Assembly: GCA_902526115.1 (NCBI GenBank)
Contig: CABZJV010000008.1
Span: 1 to 36,833 of the forward strand
Reading direction: 5' to 3'
Source of the DNA: an uncultured Pelagibacteraceae bacterium
GTDB taxonomy: Bacteria > Pseudomonadota > Alphaproteobacteria > Pelagibacterales > Pelagibacteraceae
Length of the DNA: 36,833 nt
The position numbers and the translations under genes were made by a program. A model generated the notes under the pieces. That model saw only the letters and a list, made by a program, of their open reading frames with translations, had not been told where the DNA came from and searched no databases. This document shows positions 33,710-36,833 of the stretch, one piece after another (position 1 is the first letter of the stretch; the number at the start of each line of letters is the position of its first letter).

Positions 33710-34870
33710 TTATTTTAATGCCGCTACTGCCTTGTTTGCTGCATCCTCCAAAGTATTTGCTTCAATATAATTTAATTTACTATCTCTAAGAATTTTGTTT
33801 CCTTTTTCAACGTTTGTTCCCGCTAATCTTATTACTAGTGGTACTTTAATTTCTATTTTTTCCAGTGCCTGAACTATACCTTCTGCAACCCAATCACACC
33901 TATTTATTCCAGCAAAAATATTAACCAAAATGACTTTTACTTTTTTATCCATAGTAATCAGCCTAAAAGCTTTTACTATTTTTTCAGGTGTTGCTCCTCC
34001 ACCTACATCAAGAAAATTAGCTGGTTCCCCACCCGCTAATTTGATCATATCCATAGATGCCATTGCTAATCCAGCACCATTGATAATATTTCCGATATTT
34101 CCATCTAAACTTACATAGTTAAGACCTCTATCTGATGCATAAACCTCTTTTTCATCTTCTTGAGTTTTGTCTCTTAGTTCAGATACTTTATCTCGTCTGA
34201 ACATTGCGTTATTATCAAAGCTCATTTTACAATCTAACGCCAAGATCTGTTTCTGTTTTGAGATTACTAATGGATTCACTTCCACCATAGTAGCATCTAA
34301 CTCGCTAAAGGCCTTAGCACATCCAATAATAGTTTCTGAAGCTCTCCTTATCAATTCTGGCTCAATACCTAATCCAAAAGCTAATTCTCTAGCTTGAAAA
34401 CTTTGTATACCTACTGCAACTTCAATTTTAGATCTAATAATAGAGTCTGGTTTTTCTTTTGCGATTTCCTCGACACTCATTCCACCCGCTGTTGATGCTA
34501 CAACCATTATGCTTTCTGACTCTCTATCAAAAACTAATCCGAGATATAATTCTTTCTCTATATCTGATGCTTCCTCAATATAAATCCTATTTACAATCTT
34601 CCCTTCAGGTCCTGTTTGATTTGTAACTAGCTTTTTTCCTAAAAGGTTGTCTGTTGCTTGCGCAACTTCTAAAGGAGAATTACAAACTATTACTCCACCT
34701 GCCTTTCCTCTTGCACCTGAATGAATTTGTGCTTTGACAACCCACTTTGAACCACCAATTTCTCTTGCTTTGTTTTCTGCAGTTTCTGGGCTGTAAACAA
34801 TTCCTCCTCTTGGAATGGTAACTCCAAAACTTGATAATATTTCTTTTGCTTGATACTCGTGAATGTCCAT
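33710..34870 (-). CDS. mtkA: Malate-CoA ligase beta-type subunit (MtkA-like; SucC family)
   Basis: This 386-residue ATP-grasp subunit starts [17 protein letters not shown] and has the nucleotide loop [15 protein letters not shown] near 46-60, and [20 protein letters not shown] near 265. Its [15 protein letters not shown] near 316 differs from the SucC consensus NIFGGIxRCDxIAxG and matches remembered Mtk[16 protein letters not shown] near 212 likewise. It partners the next gene and is 2 bases after the malyl-CoA lyase gene. The combined evidence favours malate-CoA ligase over succinyl-CoA synthetase. Confidence 0.8.
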   Translation of the reverse strand: MDIHEYQAKEILSSFGVTIPRGGIVYSPETAENKAREIGGSKWVVKAQIHSGARGKAGGVIVCNSPLEVAQATDNLLGKKLVTNQTGPEGKIVNRIYIEEASDIEKELYLGLVFDRESESIMVVASTAGGMSVEEIAKEKPDSIIRSKIEVAVGIQSFQARELAFGLGIEPELIRRASETIIGCAKAFSELDATMVEVNPLVISKQKQILALDCKMSFDNNAMFRRDKVSELRDKTQEDEKEVYASDRGLNYVSLDGNIGNIINGAGLAMASMDMIKLAGGEPANFLDVGGGATPEKIVKAFRLITMDKKVKVILVNIFAGINRCDWVAEGIVQALEKIEIKVPLVIRLAGTNVEKGNKILRDSKLNYIEANTLEDAANKAVAALK

Positions 34871-34872
34871 AA

Positions 34873-35808
34873 TTATTTATTTATTAATTTATCTATATTT
34901 ACAATATTTTCCGCCATCCTTGCTGATGCAGCATCGATCATTCTTCCATCAAGTTGCGCAGATCCTTTTCCCTCTTTTGCAGCTTTATCAAGTTCCTCTA
35001 AAATTCTTTTTGCTTTGTTAACCTCTGTATCAGGTGGAGAAAAAACACTGTTAGCTGGCTCTATTTGCGAAGGGTGTATCGCCCACTTCCCTTCTATACC
35101 AATTGCAGCTCCTCTTTTAGCTGCAGCGGTATAAGCATCAGGATCATTAAAATCTCCAAATGGCCCATCTATTGCTCTCAAACCATAAGCTCTACAAGTC
35201 ATCACTAAATGTGATAATCCATGATGCCACTGATCACCTGGATAATCTGGATTTAAACCACCAATAACAACGGTTCTTGCCCTTAAACTTGCTGTATAAT
35301 CTGCAACACCAAAGTGTAAAGCCTCAAGTCTCTCACTTGATGTTGCTATTTCTTTTATGTTAGACATACCCAACGCAGTTTCAATTAAACATTCAATTCC
35401 GATTTTATTTTTTAATTTCTTATTTGTTTCAATTTGTGTCAACAAACAATCAACCATATAAACATCACTGGCTGTTCCTGCTTTAGGAACTAAAATTGTG
35501 TCTACATTTTCTCCAGCCTGTTCAACAATCTCTATTAAATCTGAATACATATAATGAGTATCTAAACTATTTATTCTTACAGAAATAGTTTTGCCACTAC
35601 CTCTCCAATCCATTTCATTTAAAGACTTAATAACATTTGCTCTAGCCATAATTTTATCATTAGGAGAAACTGCATCTTCAAGATCTAAAAAAACATAATC
35701 TGCTGCTGAACTAAGAGCTTTCTCAAACATTTTAGGAGATGATCCTGGTACTGCTAATTCACTTCTTTGTAATCTTGATCTTACGGATTTATAAAATTTA
35801 TGGCTCAT
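34873..35808 (-). CDS. mcl: Malyl-CoA lyase (HpcH/CitE family)
   Basis: This 311-residue aldolase/lyase cleaves malyl-CoA to acetyl-CoA and glyoxylate. Landmarks: RSELAVPGSSPKMFEKA near residues 15-31, ADYVFLDLEDAVSPNDK near 36-52 with metal-binding acidic residues, NSLDTHYMYSDL near 80, IECLIETALGMSNIKEI near 138 with the catalytic Glu, and GVADYTASLRARTV near 166. The C-terminal EGKWAIHPSQIEPAN is diagnostic. Overall it is close to remembered Methylobacterium MclA. It overlaps hisE by 4 bases and is followed by mtkA, giving a malate-splitting cassette. Confidence 0.92.
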   Translation of the reverse strand: MSHKFYKSVRSRLQRSELAVPGSSPKMFEKALSSAADYVFLDLEDAVSPNDKIMARANVIKSLNEMDWRGSGKTISVRINSLDTHYMYSDLIEIVEQAGENVDTILVPKAGTASDVYMVDCLLTQIETNKKLKNKIGIECLIETALGMSNIKEIATSSERLEALHFGVADYTASLRARTVVIGGLNPDYPGDQWHHGLSHLVMTCRAYGLRAIDGPFGDFNDPDAYTAAAKRGAAIGIEGKWAIHPSQIEPANSVFSPPDTEVNKAKRILEELDKAAKEGKGSAQLDGRMIDAASARMAENIVNIDKLINK

Positions 35809-36077
35809 TTTTTTCTTTTATCTAATTCACTCATTACATCCTCAATTTTAATATTATTTGCTTCAAGGTACACGGCTAGATGATAAAATACATCTGCAGC
35901 TTCATGAATTTTATTTGTATCTTCCTCTACCGCCTCTACCAATTCATTAATTTCCTCTAAAACTTTAGCTTTGCTCAAAGATTTATCGCTCAGAAGTTTA
36001 TTAGTATACGAACCATCAACAGGTGAAGATTTTCTTTCTCTTGCAAGTTTAAATAAGCTCTCAAGGGTATTTAACAT
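35805..36077 (-). CDS. hisE: Phosphoribosyl-ATP pyrophosphatase
   Basis: HisE hydrolyses phosphoribosyl-ATP to phosphoribosyl-AMP in histidine synthesis. From ATG at 36077 the protein is 90 residues: MLNTLESLFKLARERKSSP, SYTNKLLSDKSLSKAKVLEE, then EAVEEDTNKIHEAADVFYHL with the metal-binding Glu/Asp of the MazG-like helix bundle. A longer frame to 36182 would lie inside hisF and is rejected. The start is 1 base after the hisF stop; its stop overlaps the mcl ATG. Confidence 0.95.
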   Translation of the reverse strand: MLNTLESLFKLARERKSSPVDGSYTNKLLSDKSLSKAKVLEEINELVEAVEEDTNKIHEAADVFYHLAVYLEANNIKIEDVMSELDKRKK

Positions 36078-36078
36078 C

Positions 36079-36833
36079 TCAAATCCTAACAGGTATTCCT
36101 TTTGAGTCCAAATATTCTTTAGCTTCTTTGACAGAATATTTTCCATAGTGAAATATAGATGCTGCCAAAACCGCACTGGCATTACCTAATTTGATACCAT
36201 CGACTAAGTGATCAAGATCACCAACTCCTCCTGACGCTATTATGGGTATATTTACTGTTGAAGAAATTTTAGACATTAAATCAATGTCATAGCCTAACTG
36301 CGTTCCATCTCGATCCATAGAGGTTACTAACAACTCGCCTGCACCACTCTGTTCCATCTTTTTGGCAAACTCTAAAGCATCAATTTCAGTATTATTTCGA
36401 CCTCCATGGGTAAAAACTTCCCATTTCTCTTTATTTTTCTTAGCATCTATTGCAACAACAATGCATTGGGAACCAAATTTTTTTGAACTTTGAATTACAA
36501 CATCAGCATTTTGGACAGCAGCAGTATTAATTGAAACTTTATCAGCTCCACAATTCAACAGTTTACTTATATCATCAACACTTCTAACTCCACCACCTAC
36601 AGTTAATGGCACAAAACATTTTTTAGAAGTATCTTTAACTACTTCATAAATTGTATCTCTATTTTCATTTGATGCAGTTATGTCTAGAAAACAAATTTCA
36701 TCTGCACCGCCATCACTATAAATTTTTGCTTGTTCCACTGGATCACCAGCATCTTGTAAATTAACAAAGTTTATACCTTTTACAACTCTTCCATTTTTAA
36801 CATCTAAGCAGGGTATAATTCTATTCTTAAGCA
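36079..36833 (-). CDS. hisF: Imidazole glycerol phosphate synthase cyclase subunit, 5' partial by one base
   Basis: HisF makes imidazole glycerol phosphate and AICAR from PRFAR with ammonia from HisH. The frame is open to the window edge; the last two bases (minus-strand TG) must be the end of the start codon, followed by [19 protein letters not shown]. This gives a 251-residue protein, normal for HisF, with catalytic Asp11 in PCLD and a second Asp in VVAIDAKK near 130. GGGVRS near 81 and IIASGGVGD near 198-206 are the phosphate loops. It heads the hisF-hisE-mcl-mtkA-mtkB-hint-GNAT run visible here; other his genes probably lie just upstream. Confidence 0.97.
   Translation of the reverse strand, partial: LKNRIIPCLDVKNGRVVKGINFVNLQDAGDPVEQAKIYSDGGADEICFLDITASNENRDTIYEVVKDTSKKCFVPLTVGGGVRSVDDISKLLNCGADKVSINTAAVQNADVVIQSSKKFGSQCIVVAIDAKKNKEKWEVFTHGGRNNTEIDALEFAKKMEQSGAGELLVTSMDRDGTQLGYDIDLMSKISSTVNIPIIASGGVGDLDHLVDGIKLGNASAVLAASIFHYGKYSVKEAKEYLDSKGIPVRI

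Noticed and set aside
33930..35134. Several plus-strand frames opposite mtkA and mcl
   Set aside because: All are mirror frames of conserved enzymes, low-complexity in Ser/Pro/Ile as expected for antisense translation.
36078..36182. N-terminal extension of HisE
   Set aside because: It lies inside hisF in another frame; the HisE family start MLNTLESLF matches the ATG at 36077.
1..36833. CRISPR arrays, insertion sequences, prophage or glycine riboswitch
   Set aside because: No regularly spaced repeats, transposase motifs, phage proteins or riboswitch-like structured leaders were seen on reading both strands.

Overview
The window reads as a piece of a SAR11-type (Pelagibacterales) alphaproteobacterial chromosome. 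The DNA is very AT-rich, genes are packed with gaps of a few bases or with ATGA/TAATG stop-start overlaps, and the longest non-genic stretch is about 155 bases. Several gene orders look alphaproteobacterial: hemC-hemD divergent from tsaD, ftsK-lolA, rpe-heparinase-purH and hisF-hisE. The lineage call is an inference from these traits and from protein flavour; no 16S or marker search was possible. I see no CRISPR array, insertion sequence, rRNA or prophage.

Region 1 (1-8690) is a light/redox-flavoured accessory block. It holds the end of a psiE-like gene and a photolyase-like flavoprotein whose FAD domain comes first. A seven-gene minus-strand operon then runs from 6886 down to 1431: an FeS-BCP-type photolyase that seems to have lost three of its four cluster cysteines, a very short GTG-started DUF2256 zinc-finger gene, a DUF4174 protein, a secreted VCBS/ASPIC protein, a secreted Cys-rich protein of unknown function, a class I glutamine amidotransferase-like protein and an AhpD-like protein. 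Five of these genes are chained by stop-start overlaps. Divergent from the photolyase are an SDR protein without the usual catalytic Tyr and a secreted PQQ-type sugar dehydrogenase.

Region 2 (8748-18299) is mostly housekeeping: a DMT transporter, two small membrane proteins, folD, yggT, an MscS-type channel, hemD and hemC on the minus strand, then tsaD, an EVE-domain gene and acetyl-CoA synthetase on the plus strand. The synthetase carries an unusual polylysine N-terminus. An alphaproteobacterial protein of unknown function closes the region.

Region 3 (18413-24761) begins with a two-subunit DUF4212/sodium-solute symporter pair ending in a clear rho-independent terminator. Next to acsA it suggests uptake and activation of a small carboxylate such as acetate. 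A YggT-like gene, rpe, a heparinase II/III-like gene and purH follow.

Region 4 (24751-31956) has phhB, a sulfotransferase, tRNA-Gly(GCC) and a divergent TPR-sulfotransferase around the largest intergenic gap. After these come a LON-domain protein, a degenerate UbiH-like flavoprotein, ftsK and lolA.

Region 5 (31953-36833) is one minus-strand operon: hisF (its first base lies outside the window), hisE, malyl-CoA lyase, a two-gene ATP-dependent CoA ligase, a HIT protein and a GNAT acetyltransferase. The ligase resembles succinyl-CoA synthetase, but its residues and neighbourhood fit malate-CoA ligase (MtkAB) better. With the lyase it would split malate into acetyl-CoA and glyoxylate.
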